Positions 1 through 13,447 of a stretch of DNA of 64,000 nucleotides are shown here, one piece after another. The position numbers were made by a program, and so were the translations under genes. Source of the stretch: Montifringilla adamsi (taxonomy: Eukaryota; Chordata; Aves; Passeriformes; Passeridae); assembly GCA_017590115.1 (NCBI GenBank), contig JAGGNK010003335.1, forward strand, positions 15,500,494 to 15,564,493. Direction: 5' to 3'. Within the stretch, counting starts at the first letter, position 1. Every line of letters starts with the position of its first letter. Below the pieces are notes generated by a model. It was not told where the DNA came from, did no database searches, and was given only the letters and a program-made list of their open reading frames with translations.

Positions 1-817
1 TTCCTTTCCTTCATCACCTCCTACACACTCAGTGCCCCAGTGCGGGAATTTAAAGCAAACAGTTTCCATGGAGACCCAGCCCGCCGTCCTCGCTCCCCTC
101 CCATCCTCCCTTCCCTCGGCATCTCTGTGCCTTCATGCTCTCATGCTAAAAATATCCAAGATGGGATTTGATTTCCGCCGTAGCGATACAGTTTTATCAG
201 AAAAATGGGAAATTTACAACACACCCCCCTCCCCCTCTCCCAGCGTGGAGGAAGGCATGCTCTCTGCCAGGAACAGGGAATGAATGTTCTTAAAAAGAAA
301 GAAGATAAACTGGGGAAGCTGCAGTCGGTGCTGAGCCCTGGATCCCTGGAGCAGCCTGATCTGCAGCAGGGAGCTGCCCACACAGCCACCCCTCTCCTTC
401 TGCCCACCAGGGCAGGGGCCTGGCTGTCACATCCCTGCTCCTAGAGCATCCCAAGCACCCTGTCCTCGCTCCCAAAGCATTCCAGGCACATCATCCCTGC
501 TCCTGGCGCACCCCACCTGCTGCAGCAGCTCCAAGCAAAGGGCCCTGGTCCCTCCTGTCCTGGGGAGGCCACGGGACACCACACCTGTCCCAACACCTGT
601 GCCAGGAGCACGTGGCCCCAGCGCACACAGGATGACACCCCTGTGAGGCCCAGGCCACAGCAGTGCGGCCCCTCCGTGGTGCAGGGACACCCCTGGAGTC
701 AAACCCAGCGGGCAGAGGGTGCCCCCAGCCCTGCAGGGGCTCTGCCCACTGCCTGCTGTCCCAGTGCAGCATGCCTCCTTTGGGCTAGGAAGTGAGAGGC
801 AGGTCTGTGACCACACA

Positions 818-1262
818 CAATCACGGAATCATTTAGGTGGGAAAACCCTCTAAAATCGAATCCAACCATTCCCCCAGCACTGTCAAGGTCACCACTAACC
901 CATGTCCCCAAGTGCCACATCTACACATCTGTTACATCCCTCCAGGGATGGTGACTCCATCACTGCAGCCTGCGCCAAGGCTGGTCAGCCCTTTCAGGGA
1001 AGGAATTTTTCCTAATATCCAAACTAAACTTCCCTTCTGGTGCAACCAGAAGCCATTCCCTCTCCTCCTGTCCCTGTTCCCTGGAGCACAGCCCGACCCC
1101 CCGGCTGTCCCCTCCTGGCAGGAGCTGTGCAGAGCCACAAGGGCCCCCTGAGCCTCCTTTGCTCCAGGCTGAGCCCCTTCCCAGCTCCCTCAGCTGCTCC
1201 TCATCAGCCTTGTGCTCCTGACCCTTCACAGCCCCAGTGCTCTGCCACAGCCCGGGCCCAGG
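818..1262 (-). mobile_element. CR1 LINE 3' fragment
   Basis: Read on the plus strand, the segment opens with the CR1 terminal motif (TCACGGAATCATTTAGG) and continues with typical reverse-complement CR1 text: a 'TCCAACCATTCCCC' stretch, a 'TTTTTCCTAATATCC' stretch, a 'CCATTCCCTCTCCTCCTGTC' stretch and a 'CTCCAGGCTGAG' stretch. The element therefore lies on the minus strand and is 5'-truncated, as most avian CR1 copies are. It carries many substitutions and is old. The left edge is sharp; the right edge is approximate. Recognition is from memory of the CR1 consensus. Confidence 0.8.
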
Positions 1263-2937
1263 AGCTGTCCTGATGACACCATCGAGCCAATTCCTTCCCC
1301 AGACACAACTCTGCGTTTTGGGGCAGCCCCTGCCCTCCCTGCCCGCTCAGCTCTGCCCCAGGGCTGGTGCCAGAGGACAGGAGGGGCATGGGGGTCTGGG
1401 GACCATGGCTCTGGATGCTCTGCTCTCTTTACTGTGCATAAATCACTCGGTGGACAGCACCACGCACAAAGCCTCCAACTGCAGATGATAATAAATTGGG
1501 AAGCACCATAAATAACAGCAAACCAGGCTGCCAAAGGAAGGATTTAGGTCATTCAAATCCCAGGCTATGAGTTGCCAAATCGAGTTTAATACTGATAAGT
1601 GTGGGGTAATAACTCACCACAAGCACATCCCTCATCCCCCACTGGACCCCCCAAGGGAGTGGGGGCTGCAGGGCTTTGCCAAGGAGACAGAGATGTGGCC
1701 CCTGGCTGGGAGCACAACCAAGCCATGGCACAGCGGCCACTCCCTGCTCTGCCTGCCCATGAGGGAGAAAGCAAGTGGGACAACAATGGGTCCTGTTAAT
1801 GTGGGACAAAACCCACATCTGAAACCACTCAGGATGAAGACAGCAAAGAGGTAATGAAAAATTAAGAGGCTTATGGAGGCAACGTCTGGTAATGGGAGAG
1901 CCAGAGCACAGGTCCACCCATAGATCCCCTGTGGAGGTCTCAGTGCATCCCACCTTCTCTGCATCCCACCACGCCATGGCAGGAGACGGACCCTGAGCTC
2001 AGAAAGGGGTTTTGATAAGGACACAAACATCAGAATTACAACTGACTAACACAGCCCAATCCTCAGCCTCCCAAGGAGGACTCCCAGGTCTGACCCTTGG
2101 TGACAGGCTGTGGGTCTTGCTTTGCTCAGAAAATGGTGAGACTCTACATTTCACTGTTTAAAAGAGACCTCTTTGGTCTCCCTTTCTGTCTGCCTCTCTT
2201 AAAACAAACAAAACAAGAGCTGGCACAGTGTTTACTCTGAAAGGCATTGCCATCAGTGCTGAGGAAATGCACCTCCATGGCAGGGCTTTATGTGCAGTTT
2301 GATGGGAGCTGTGGCCCCACCAGTGCTCAGGCCTGGACACTGAAGTCACCCTGAAGGAGCCAGGAGCTTCTGTGCCCTCTGTCAGGCCAGATTTAACCGA
2401 GCACAGCCAGCAGCTGCAGCAGAGCTGGACCCTCAGCCCCCAGCCCAGCGGGCAGAGCAAGGGGCTCATTCAAAGACTGGAATGCAACTCCCTTCCCTGC
2501 CCATGAAAAAGTGTCAGGAACTAAACCAGGGGGGACCTCAGGTACAGAAATGGCAGGCTAAAGAGGAAGAAAGCCTGGGCAAGGCCGTGGAGCTGAAGGG
2601 CACAAGGAACTGGCATCCAAGTCCCACCAGAGCGGGCTAGGTACCATGTGCAGGGTAGTGTGGGGAGCTGGGCCATCAATCCTGCCCCAAACTGAGTGGT
2701 CCACGGCAGGGGGGCGTGAGGTGGGAGGGCAGAGGACAGCAGAGGTTAAACTGCAATCTAACGGCATGTAAAATCACATGTGATTGATCGGCATTGATTA
2801 TCCCCTGCTGAGGTGAATCATAGCCTGGGAAACAGAAATCAATTCCACTGCATTAAGCCCAGTAAGGATCTGGAGCATCAGCAAAACGCCCTGAAACACC
2901 ATAGCTTGCTGACACCACAAAGTGAAGCACAGCAAGC

Positions 2938-3015
2938 CATGGCATGGCCCGGCATGGCCCAGCATGGCACGGCATGGCATGGCATGGCATGGCACGGCAT
3001 GGCACGGCACGGCAC
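2938..3015. repeat. Pentanucleotide array (GGCAT/GGCAC)n
   Basis: About 15 tandem copies of GGCAT, interspersed with GGCAC and a few GGCCC/CAGCAT variants. GGCAT predominates in the middle and GGCAC at the right end. It lies deep in the PPP2R2B intron and no function is suggested. It creates repetitive open frames (MAWHGMAWHG-like) that are artefacts. Confidence 0.9.
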
Positions 3016-4198
3016 CTGCCCGACCCCTTCATCCCAGTCAGGCCAGGGCTGTGGTGAGCGAGGGATGGGCACTTTTCCATGAGTGGAAAGCACCATGCCC
3101 GAAGAGCTCCCAGCCGGGGGCAGGCCCGTCCCTCTGCCCATCGTGAGTCCTGCTCCTGCAGGGATGGGGTTGGAGTCACGGGGAGCTCACACGGGACCCC
3201 CAGCAGCTCGGGCAGGGCCGGACCCTGCTCCTCATCACAGCAACATGATGCTGCAGAGCTGACAACAGCTGCTCCTCTTCCCCAGAATGGAATAACACTC
3301 CTAGACTGAGCAGCTAAAAATACTGGCACATTCCAAATTTCTGTGCCCTTGTTACAGCAAAGAGGAATTTCGTGCTACCCAACCTCGACGAAAGAAACTC
3401 CCAGCTGGCAGCAACCCTCGTGTCACTCAGCGTCCCCCACCAAGGCACCCATTTCAGAATGCCAGCGTGCAAGAATGTGAATTTACACCACTCCACCATC
3501 CTGGCCAGGTGTAATTTACTGGAACTGATGGAAAGGAGAGTTCAGGAGGAAATAACATCATGGAAGGCTTCAGCACAGAGACTCCCAGGGAGCGGGGGCT
3601 CTCACAGCCCCAGGGGCTCTCACAGCCCCAGGTGCCCAGGGCGAGGACATGAAAGGAGGGGATGTGATGGGTTGGGCCACTGACAGGAGCAGAACGATAA
3701 AACAGAAAGGGAAGGGGGTTGCAGCTTTCAGGCAGAGCCACAGCTCAGCCCATCTGAGCAGGTGAAGAGAGTGAAGCAGAGCAGGAGAGCTGCCTTTGGC
3801 CCAGCTGCCCTGGCCCCACACAGCACCCATGCCTGCACACCAGTCCTGGCTGTGCACACAACACAAAACTCTTCTATCTGCATCACGATGAACAACCCAT
3901 TAGCTCTTGGATTAACGGCAATTTTTAATTGGTCAGGCTATGAACACCTTATTAAGCTGTTACACATCACACCTGTGGTGGCAGAACAGCACGTAAATCA
4001 AGACAATTAGCCTGGGACCCAAGAATCTCTCTAGCCGTGCAAATAACCCCACCACCAGCCCCAGCACGGCCAGCTCTGGGTGGGGTGGGAGAGGCTCACA
4101 GGTGCTACCCCAGTGAACAGTCCAGGCTGAGCCAGGACAGACCCTCTGCATGTACACCTGGGATAACCACAAACCATGGTCTACAGGCAACTTCTTCT

Positions 4199-4331
4199 AA
4201 GAAATCCCAGAATATTCTGAGTTGAAAGGGATCTGCAAGGATCACTGAGTCTGTGACTGTCCCATACAGAGACTGAACTCACAACCTTGGCATTATTTGC
4301 ACCATGCTCTAACCAACAGAGCCAATCTTAG
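4199..4331 (-). mobile_element. tRNA-Ile-derived SINE with CR1-like tail (TguSINE1-type)
   Basis: On the minus strand the element opens with a tRNA-like head: an A-box-like TTGGCTCTGTTGG, then GGTTAGAGCATGGTGCAAAT and AATGCCAAGG, then a B-box-like GTTGTGAGTTCAGTC. This matches tRNA-Ile(AAU), with the AAT anticodon triplet still present near 4291-4300. The head is followed by a CR1-type tail (GATCCCTTTCAACTCAGAAT, then ATTCTGGGATT). A tRNA-Ile head on a CR1 tail is the architecture described for TguSINE1 of zebra finch and relatives. It is mutated at many tRNA positions, so it is a fossil insertion and not a tRNA gene. Confidence 0.75.
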
Positions 4332-7300
4332 GGGCTTAAAAGCAAACTGAGAGTTGGGCAGTTACTGAAACCCAGAGTTTCCTGAATGATTTTTTTTCTC
4401 TGTTTACTATTCTTTTCTACATTATTCATCTTGCAAGCACACACGGGCTCATCAGGGCAGCCCTCTGTGACTCCCTGGTGTTCCCAGAGCTGGGCTCAGA
4501 GGACAGCACTGGGGCAGTGGCTCAGGCTGGCAGCAGCCTGCCCTCCTGCCCGTGCCCCCCCTGCCCTGTGCTTGGCTGCTCCCTCACTGCCTGAGCTGGC
4601 TCACACTGCCAGAGCATTCCAGGCAACTCATCCGACTGCTCTGTCCCTTGGCTCACTGCAGGATTTATGCTGCATCCCTGTGCCAAGAGGCTTAGCTGCA
4701 CAGCAGACACAACCTCCTCAAAATGGCTGATTTGGGCTTAGGAATAGTGATGGAAAATCCAAGTCCATCTGCAAAAATACACCCTTAAAAAAAAAAAAAA
4801 GATTTTGTAAAAAGCAGCTGAGCATTGATCAAGTCCTCCACCCCTTCCACATTAAAACCTTTAAAAATTCCAATGCTTTCTGCCACAGAGCTGTCAGGGC
4901 ACTTCTCATGCTTGGGCATAAAGGCATAAGCAACCCAAAAAGTGGCCTGGTTCCAAAATACCTTCTGAAAACCTATGATTTCCAGGGACATCACTGGTTG
5001 CTGAAACCTGAACATCTGACACAGGGAGATACTCACAGATGGTAACAGTACTGAGCTCTTACTGCTTACAAGATCTTTATCTGCAGCAGGAACACAAAAG
5101 CTGCTTTTCTCAAAAGGTAACGCTGTGCTGAACACTGCAGCACCAGGTCTGACCCTCAGCACACACCTGAGTCCTGGGACAAATGCAGGAAACTCAGCTG
5201 CAGCCCTGCATTACTCCTCTGACAGACGCAGGGCCGGGCTGCAGACACGGGCATGGATGCTTTCCAACACACTTCATGTGCCATGCAGTCTGTCTTTCTG
5301 GTCATCCTGCTGCAGCCATCTGTTAGCTGATCAGCAAAAACTATTGACTGTTGAAAAATTTTAATTAGAAGTACCCAAATGTCAGCTAAGCGAGTAAAAT
5401 TCAGAAGCAGCAATCTTTGCTCTCATGTAGAGCAGCTATTTTCAGCTTACAACCCAATTTTGTTGCCATCTTGCTCTGATGTCATTCTCTGTCACATTAT
5501 TCCAGTTTGGTGCCCCTGGAACAAGCCCCTTGGCTGAGCAGGGGAGGCACAGCATGCACCCACTGCACCAGGAGCTTCTCACAGACACCTGGCACTGGGT
5601 TCCACGGAGGATCCCAAATCACTCTGCACAGTGGAGTGGGACTCCAGTGATGGGTGCCCGAGGGCAAACCTGGGCACAGGGTGACTGGATGAGCTGCCTG
5701 CAGGTGGGTCAGCCCGGGAGGCAGCACCGAGACACAAACACAGGTGGGTCAGCAGGGAGACACCGTGCGTCTGGCACATGAAGGGGAATGGGGGAGCAAA
5801 TGGGGAATGTGGCTGATGGAATATGAACACCTTCTGCATGGGAAGCTGACCCTTCTCTGCCATAACCCACCTCTGCACAGCGAGCACCCGCAGGATCCAT
5901 GCCCATCAGAGTGGTGGCATTTGAAAAAATGTTCTTAACGCTCCAATTCCAACGGGAAAGCAAACACACCAACACTGTGCAGACAGTCCCTGGCATTTGT
6001 TGCACAGATTTGAATTTAATCAGCCAAAGATGGCTTAATCCAGCATCTGGGGCTGTGCTGAGTAGATGGCAGCACAATGGGACTGGGGCAGGCAGAGCAC
6101 TGGGCAGAGCCCTGGGCTGTGCCACCCCCACCTCAGTGCCCATGTCTGGGCAGACAGGGTATTTCAAACTGACACAGCCACCACAGTGCTCCACCAGCAG
6201 CACTTCCCCTGCCTCGGCCCCACTCAAGTCCCAGCGCCCACAGACCCCTCTCTGGGAGGTGGCACAGCCTGTTAGCACACCCCGTTGCCCTCCTGGTGCC
6301 ACTCAGGGCCCTCCCTCCGGGACGTGCCCCATTCCCAGAGTGCCAGAGACACCCGTGGCAGGTGGCCACTGCCAGGTTCTGCCCCCACATGTGGCTCAAT
6401 GCCACTGCCTGCCACTGTCAGCACTCCTTGCTGGGGCACCAACCCTTCACAAGGCTCTGCAAGAGCTCACGGTGACCCAGAGCCCCTGCGTGGGGCCAGA
6501 CCACAGCACATTCTTTATGTGCTCCCTCTAAAACTCATCACAAACTAAATTTTCTGCCGACTTTAACATTGCTTCCCATGGAAGACAGATGTCTGTGCCA
6601 TCATTTTCAATCTGCTCCTGGAAGAGCTTGTCTCAAGACATTTTCCTTGCAGTATTTTAATTAAACTTTCTTTCTTTCAATTTAGTTGGGTTCATTAAGT
6701 GATGTCCTGAGCCGCTGAAATGAATTGCTTAAAAGTGATTTGTGCAGCAGCTTGAAGGAGCAGATTGCAGCTATAAATGAGCCTGTCTTTGAACTTTACA
6801 AGTTTTGCCACTTGGGGTGCAGGAAGCACCCAAGTGCCTCAAGTCCCTGGGGAAGGCCCAAGGTCTCTGTGGGCAAGGCAGCATTCCTGGCTCCTGCTGG
6901 TAAGTTACAGAGAGTGAAAACCACTTGTTTATAAACTGCAAGTGTAAATAACAAATATTTCTGCTTGAAAAGTAACAAATTTCATATATACAGCTATCTT
7001 TAGTGGAAACAAAACCCTTGTTTGTTACAGGGAATAAATTCAGGGATGTTAGAGGCTTCCAAATAGAAGCATGGACATTCACTAGATCCAGTGAAAACCC
7101 TCTTCCTGTCAGATGGGATTTAATTACGTTGATTCTGACAGGGAATTAAAAGTCTTTGCTGGAAGCTCTTTTTCTGGTGTCAGGGCTGTATCATTGAAAC
7201 TAAACATGGTGCTTCCCCAGGCAGGATCAGTGGAAAATATTTTTGACCAAACTGTTGGGCTGAGATAATCTTGACATTGTTCATCCACCACAGTGCAGGG

Positions 7301-9661
7301 ACCAGAGTCAGAGCTGAACCTGGCTGCTCCCAGCAGGGTCTTATCATCACCACAGCCACACACCAAAATCAGCTAGAGTGCATGGAAAAGTGATTAGCCT
7401 GTTCTGAACTAGTGGCAGATGCAGAGGCACACAGAGGCCAGGCAGGGGCAGGGAGCTGTCCCTTGCCCAGGCATGGCAGTCCTGCCAGCAGCTCCAAGAG
7501 CAGCTCCACAGCCAGAGCAGCTCTGGGGAACACCCAGCTCTCAGGCCACCACGGCTCCTGTTGAGCAGTTTGTGATTCTGCCACCAATCTGCTGTCACGG
7601 GCTATCACTGGTTCTGCTTCCAGTGATTGCCTGCCCGGCCTTCCTACCCATGTCCAAGGGGAACGGGGCTCTCAGCTTTTGCCCTGGAGCACAGCAGCTC
7701 CCAGCAGGCTGCAGCATCAGCAGAGCACACAGCTAGCACAGGACAGCACTTGAATGAAGCTCTGGTTTGTCATGAAGATTGTGACTCCACTTTAACCACA
7801 GGTGAATGGTGTGACACCAAGGCGTAACAATCCTGAACACAAGGCTGTTTCTGACAAGAGAGGAGTGGGGTGAGTGTGAAAATTACCTGGATGCAGCAGG
7901 AGAAGGGTTAGTGAGTGTTTCTGCAGCACACATGGTCAACACCCAATAGACGTAACTATACAACATCCAGCAACTTCCACTGAAAAGCTGCAGTGGTAAA
8001 CAGTATGCTGTCTTACAGACCTCAGCTTCTAAAAATGAGGTGAGACCTGGGTACTTCATCTCTTTTCCTCCTCATGGGTCAGTGAGAAAGCAGGTTACTG
8101 GATGTTACCTGACATCAGGCAACACTGCTTCTGTACGCCATCCATGTCTGCCTGATACTCATCCAAAGACAAGGCACCGGGCTCCCCTCTCTCTGCTCCT
8201 GCCTGCTGAGGCTCCCCAGGAGAGAATCGCGTTGATCTCAGCTCCTCAGTCACACACAGCTTTAGCTCAGAGCCCCCCACCCACACACAGCATCACACAT
8301 CAGCCCCCAGGGGCTCCGAATGTCACTGCCAGCCCGGCCCGGCCTCGGCGAGTCTGGCGTTGTCCTGGAGGGACTGGGGACAGCCTCGGCTGCCAAGGGG
8401 GTCAGCACCACGAACACTCGCCCACGCCCACCGCGGGCGGCACGAAGCAGCACCCAAACACTGCGTTTGACAGCGCTCAGGCCAGGCAGGCGGAGCAGAG
8501 TTCCATGGACAACCACTCGCTGCCCTTGCAGCACCCTCCTGACACAGGTACCGCGGCATCAGCCTCGCCTGCACGGCCTCCAGCACGGAGGGCAGGGAGA
8601 GCTGGGCAACGTGAGGTGGTCTGACACCCCAGAGCAAGGCCGGGGCAGATCAGCCTCTGCCGCTGCTTCATCCCAGGGACGGGGAGCACTGCCCAGGGCA
8701 CAAGGAGCAGCACCACTTCCACAAAACAGCACCGCAGCAAGGGACCCAGCACGGATGCAGCCCCTGCCATGTGCCCAGGTGTATGCTGGGGGTAAGGGTG
8801 TGGATTTTAACAGCTCTGCTGGAAAGCTGCTTCCCATTCTGATCAAAATCTAGGCATTATTTAATTCAGGACAGAAAACAAACTGCACCGTGGGCTGTGA
8901 GCAAGTTTGGGCTTCATTCAGAAGGGGAAAAAGTGAAAATGCTAATTAACCCCAGCTGTTGGAATAACGCCCTCCAGAAACATTATTCAGAATGGGTCAC
9001 AAATCATAAAATAATAATAATAAAAAAAGCCACAATTCTCTGGGGACATTAAGCGATTACAGAGAGTTGTTATTTGGCTGATTTTCACACTTCATTAGCA
9101 TGTGCATAATTTAACAAGTGAACGTGCTGAGGGCTGGCAAGACATAAGAGCCACTTTCTTGAAACACGAACTGTAAATTGGGACACCACAGTTAGGGGGC
9201 TTCTTTTAAATCATGATGGAAAAGCAACGGACATCAATTCCAGGCCTTCAGCAGAAGAAATGGAAGTTCAGGGACCACAGGCCAAGCAGAGAGGTGCTAT
9301 GGGAAGGTAGCTGCCCCTTTGGACATGGCCCAGAGAGCACAGCTTCACATGGCTGGGAGCCACCTCAAAGCCATTTAACACAGAATTAGGTAAATCTGGA
9401 TAAAAACAGCACAGGGAATCTGTGACCTTCTACTGCTCCCACCTGTCTCACCACAGAGCAGTGGGGACGGCACTGAAGCAGAGGCTGGACAGACTCTAGG
9501 AGTCACCATCAGAACAGGCAACCTTCCAGCACACTCACTCCCCTTCCAGCAGGGAGAAACGAGGGCAGAAACAAAGGCGATTTCTCAACACCAAGATGGC
9601 CCCATCACACGGAAGGGGCAATGCCAAGACAAACCAGACCAGTGCCAAACGATGACCAGAC

Positions 9662-9713
9662 AAAGCAAAGCAGACACACCAAAGCAGACACACCAAAGCA
9701 AAGCAGACACACC
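9662..9713. repeat. Short tandem array of AAAGCAGACACACC
   Basis: Three copies of a 14-bp unit, the last one with a 5-bp AAAGC insertion. Located in the PPP2R2B intron beside a short GC-rich stretch (9720-9800). No function is suggested. Confidence 0.8.
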
Positions 9714-12700
9714 AGACCCGGGGCCCAGGCTGCTGCCGGTCCTCGCTGGCACCGCGGTGGCCGAGCGCCGCGGGCACGCCGCTCCAGGGCTGACAGTGCG
9801 GCACTGAAGGCTCCACAGCCAGCAGCCACGCACCAGGACACCCCGGACCAGCAGCCCAGGGCATGTGCTGTCCCTCGCAGGGCTGCCACAGCACCCAGCC
9901 ACGCTGGGCACCCACAGCAAGCACGGTGCCCAGCACAAGGAGACCTCTGAGCTGCAGGCAAAGGGATGGTTCAGATGAGGGAGAGACGAGACCTTTGCAA
10001 GAGAAAAAAATCTCTTGCTCTTTTTCCACACAGTATGTGGCAGCCACATTTCTAACCACTGTTCCAGATTGTAATTTCCCCATATTTTAACAGAGATTCT
10101 GTTTATGAAACTGCAAGAGGATTTAGTACTTATGAATAATGCCATGAGGTCTGGGAGATGTTTCTTTATATGATTAAGTGACCACAGGCCATTTGTTTTA
10201 CAACAAAGAGGCTCAACGATCCGTGCACACTGATTTATTCAGCCCCCATCTGATGCAGTGGCTGACATCTTCCTGGTACCCATATCTGCACAGTGATGGG
10301 AGGAATGCAGACTCTGCCCAGTGCTCTGCACGTCCACCAGCTGGGGCAGAACTGATGGGCAGGAACCCCAGACCATGCTGGGGGAACCCAGCTGGCACAC
10401 CAGGCTTCACAGTGAAGCAGGCCAGGGCTCTGCTTCTGAGTTCTCCCTGACACTCTCCTCACTGGGGCATTGCTGCATGCCTCACCCACATTTCTGATTT
10501 CAGATACGATATTTGCTGCAAAGATAACAGGTATTACAAAATAAACCAGGGGAATCGATATCAGCCCTGTCATATCAGGCACCACCGACACAGTTTGCTG
10601 AGGAAATACTGCTGCACTGGAACTGTGTGAGAACTGGCAAGTGGATTTCACTCTGAATAAAAGTGGAACTGACAAATGTACTGTAATTGTCCAAACTGAA
10701 CAGCTGATGGCAAGTACCTGGCATCCTCCGGGTACCACATACTTTCTCTCCAGAAGCACTCCTGCGTTCCAGGAAAGGATCCTGGAAATGTTACCTTCTT
10801 TCTGAATTTGGCTCTTCATAATTGAACACAAAACGATATGGCTACAGAAGAAGTCTGAGCTTCTCCATCCAATGAAACACAGCAATGCCTGGCTGACTCT
10901 TAATGTTGTTTTGTTTTGCTGTACATAAATAATGAGGAGTGAGGATGCAGTACTTTGAAGTTGAACTTTGGGGTACGAGCAAAGCTACAGGGAGAGTAAT
11001 AAATTATGCAAAACTATTTGTGCTTGGAATGTTAATGTTTCAAGATGATGCAAACAGGCACTTTTTAAACCTCTTCTAAAAACCCAAAGAAGCCTTGGGA
11101 CCAAACCATATGGTTTAAGTCAGCGGCCTATAGCAAGCTTAATGCTTCTGCCAGCCAGCAAGGATTTGGGCAATTACTTTATTAATGTGTTTATGTAAAC
11201 AAAGAGAAAAAAAGTTGGGGAAAGTCTCGTCCATTTCTCTCTGCCAAACTTACTGACCATCATCAAACAGAGAAAATGCAAATGTGAAAAACTTTAAAAC
11301 CCAACAAAGCCCCAGCCAGCCCCAGCACCCTGACAAGGAGAACTGGTGGTCCCATCACATACCCGGGGCTGAGTGGTGTCTTACCAGAGCCATGAGGAAT
11401 GGGCAAAATGGTCCCTTCCAACCTCAAGAGTCTATGGAACCTCAAGCAGAAAACTACCATATCACATATAGTTTATTATTATATATCCCTGACTCAGGAC
11501 ACGGAATATCTAATTATCCTAATTGCTTCTGCTTTGGGAATGGGCCCTTTACACTTGGATCAAGGTGCCTATAAACAGCAGCATTTCTGCCTGCTCAGGC
11601 TGCGGGTCAGGTTTTATATGCTCTGAGAAGATTAACTTTATTCTTAGTGAAGAATTTAATTACAGGAAGCGATTAGCCAAGTGCTCCCAGTCAATACAGA
11701 TGCAGTCCAAGCTGTGCAGGAGTGGGCACCTTTGCTCCTGTGCAGGAAGTCCAGAAACAGTGACATTATTGCAAAGCCATTTGGGGTTTAAGTGACACCA
11801 GCCAGACCTGGATCTCCACAGGCCAATTACAACATGCTGACCAAAGCAACATCCAGCAGGGCTGGGAAACCAATAAAAAGACAGCAGGAGCCTGAAAGTT
11901 CATTTTAAAATGCAGGAATACACCAGTTTATAGGCTTGTTTTCTAACTGCAACACTGCAAAAATCAATGGCTTTTGAAAAGTAAAAGAAACACAGAAAAC
12001 TGCTTGCAAACTCTGCTCGTCAGAAAACAGCACTTGCTGATAAATGTAACTGTTTTCTCTGTCTTTTGGAGGACAGGACAAAAGAATGCCTTGAATATTT
12101 GCCATCTCCTGTAACCCTTTCCACGGCATGTTAACAACTGCAGCTATTCACTAAGCAAGAAAAAACTGCAATTAAATACACCTAAAATAGCCTTCCAGCC
12201 TCCAAACAGCACTGCCAAGGACTGACAAAGCTGAATCCAGCGAGGCAGGAAGCTGTCTGGGGACAGCTCGCTCAGGTGATGCCATGGTGTGTTCTTCTAC
12301 TGCTAATTACCACCCACAGCTCCCCCAGGCCTGCATGTGCACTGAGAACCCACTGGCTGGACCCACTACTCACAAGACCACCGGCCCAGGAGCTGCTGCC
12401 CGAGCCTGACACACAGCTTTCCCAGGGGGCTGGTTTCATTTGAAGGCCTGAGAGTGCAGAGGAAAAAACCCTTTTTCTGGCAAAGCCCAGTCCTCTGATT
12501 TCATCACCTCATCAATAACTTTGCACATTGTCAGAAACAGATGGCAGGGAAAGAAAGAGGTTTGGTGAGGCAGCAGCTATCAGGAGATCAAGAACCAAGT
12601 GCCTCCCAAGTCTGGAATTCAGCTGTATACCTGAACCTCAAAGCAGAGCACGGCTCCTCCCTGGAGCAGGAAAATCACTCCCAGCCAGGAGAGAGAAACC

Positions 12701-13216
12701 ACATCTTCCTCAGCCTGGCAGAGGGGTGCTGTGGTGCCCTGCTCGGAGAGGAGAGCTGCCCTGGCCACGCTCACTGCCGCGCTCGCCCCGAGCTCACCCC
12801 ACTCTGCAAACACACCGGGGAAGTCGGGCAAGGAGCTTTGCCCATCCCCAGCAGATGCTGAGGCAGGGCACATCCTGCACGTGGGAACACGAGCATTCCT
12901 GCTGGGATGCGTCCCTCCAGAACGTGTAAGGCGTGGTAAAATTAATCTGAAAACAGCCTCACAGCTTCCTTTCTCAAGAGAAAGCAGAGCTCTCTTCATT
13001 AAAGAAACAAAGCCTTTTAGAACAGCACTCCAAAGCCCCTCTGGCTGCCCAGGCTGCTTGGGTCCCTGGCAAAGGCAAACACACCAGACAGGAGCACAAT
13101 TTGGAGCAGTTTCTGGCAGTTCTGTGCAGAGTCTTTGCGTCTGAAGGAGGGCTCTGGCTCACCCTGCACCGCTCTCCTGCTGCTCCCACATCAGCAGGTC
13201 CGTGCCTGCACCACCC

Positions 13217-13447
13217 ACCTGCCCCAGGAGGAGCTGGGGAGGGGCAGGGGGGAGTGGAAGGAAAGACAACAGTCATGACTGCAAGCCCAGCAAGCAGAAG
13301 GTTCACTAGAGGCAGTGACAAGTGTGTGTGTGACCTGCCCCAGGAGGAGCTGGGGAGGGGCAGGGGGAGTGGAAGGAAAGACAACAGTCATGACTGCAAG
13401 CCCAGCAAGCAGAAGGTTCACTAGAGGCAGTGACAAGTGTGTGTGTG
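13217..13447. repeat. Two-copy 116-bp tandem duplication abutting a TG array
   Basis: The segment from ACCTGCCCCAGGAGG to AGTGACAAGTGTGTGTGTG occurs twice, at 13217 and 13333. The copies are almost identical; the second lacks one G in a G-run. Each copy ends in a short TG stretch. Only the second runs on into the long TG array at 13436-14062, so the duplication and the array share a breakpoint. Confidence 0.9.

Noticed and set aside
4270..4331. Possible functional tRNA-Ile gene on the minus strand
   Set aside because: Stems are disrupted by many substitutions, the A and B boxes are degraded, and the sequence is fused to a CR1 tail, so it is a SINE head.
11363..11445. Possible CR1 3' end (GGTCCCTTCCAACCTCAAG)
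   Set aside because: Only about 30 bp resemble the CR1 terminus and no terminal octamer repeats follow, so it is too weak to list as an element.
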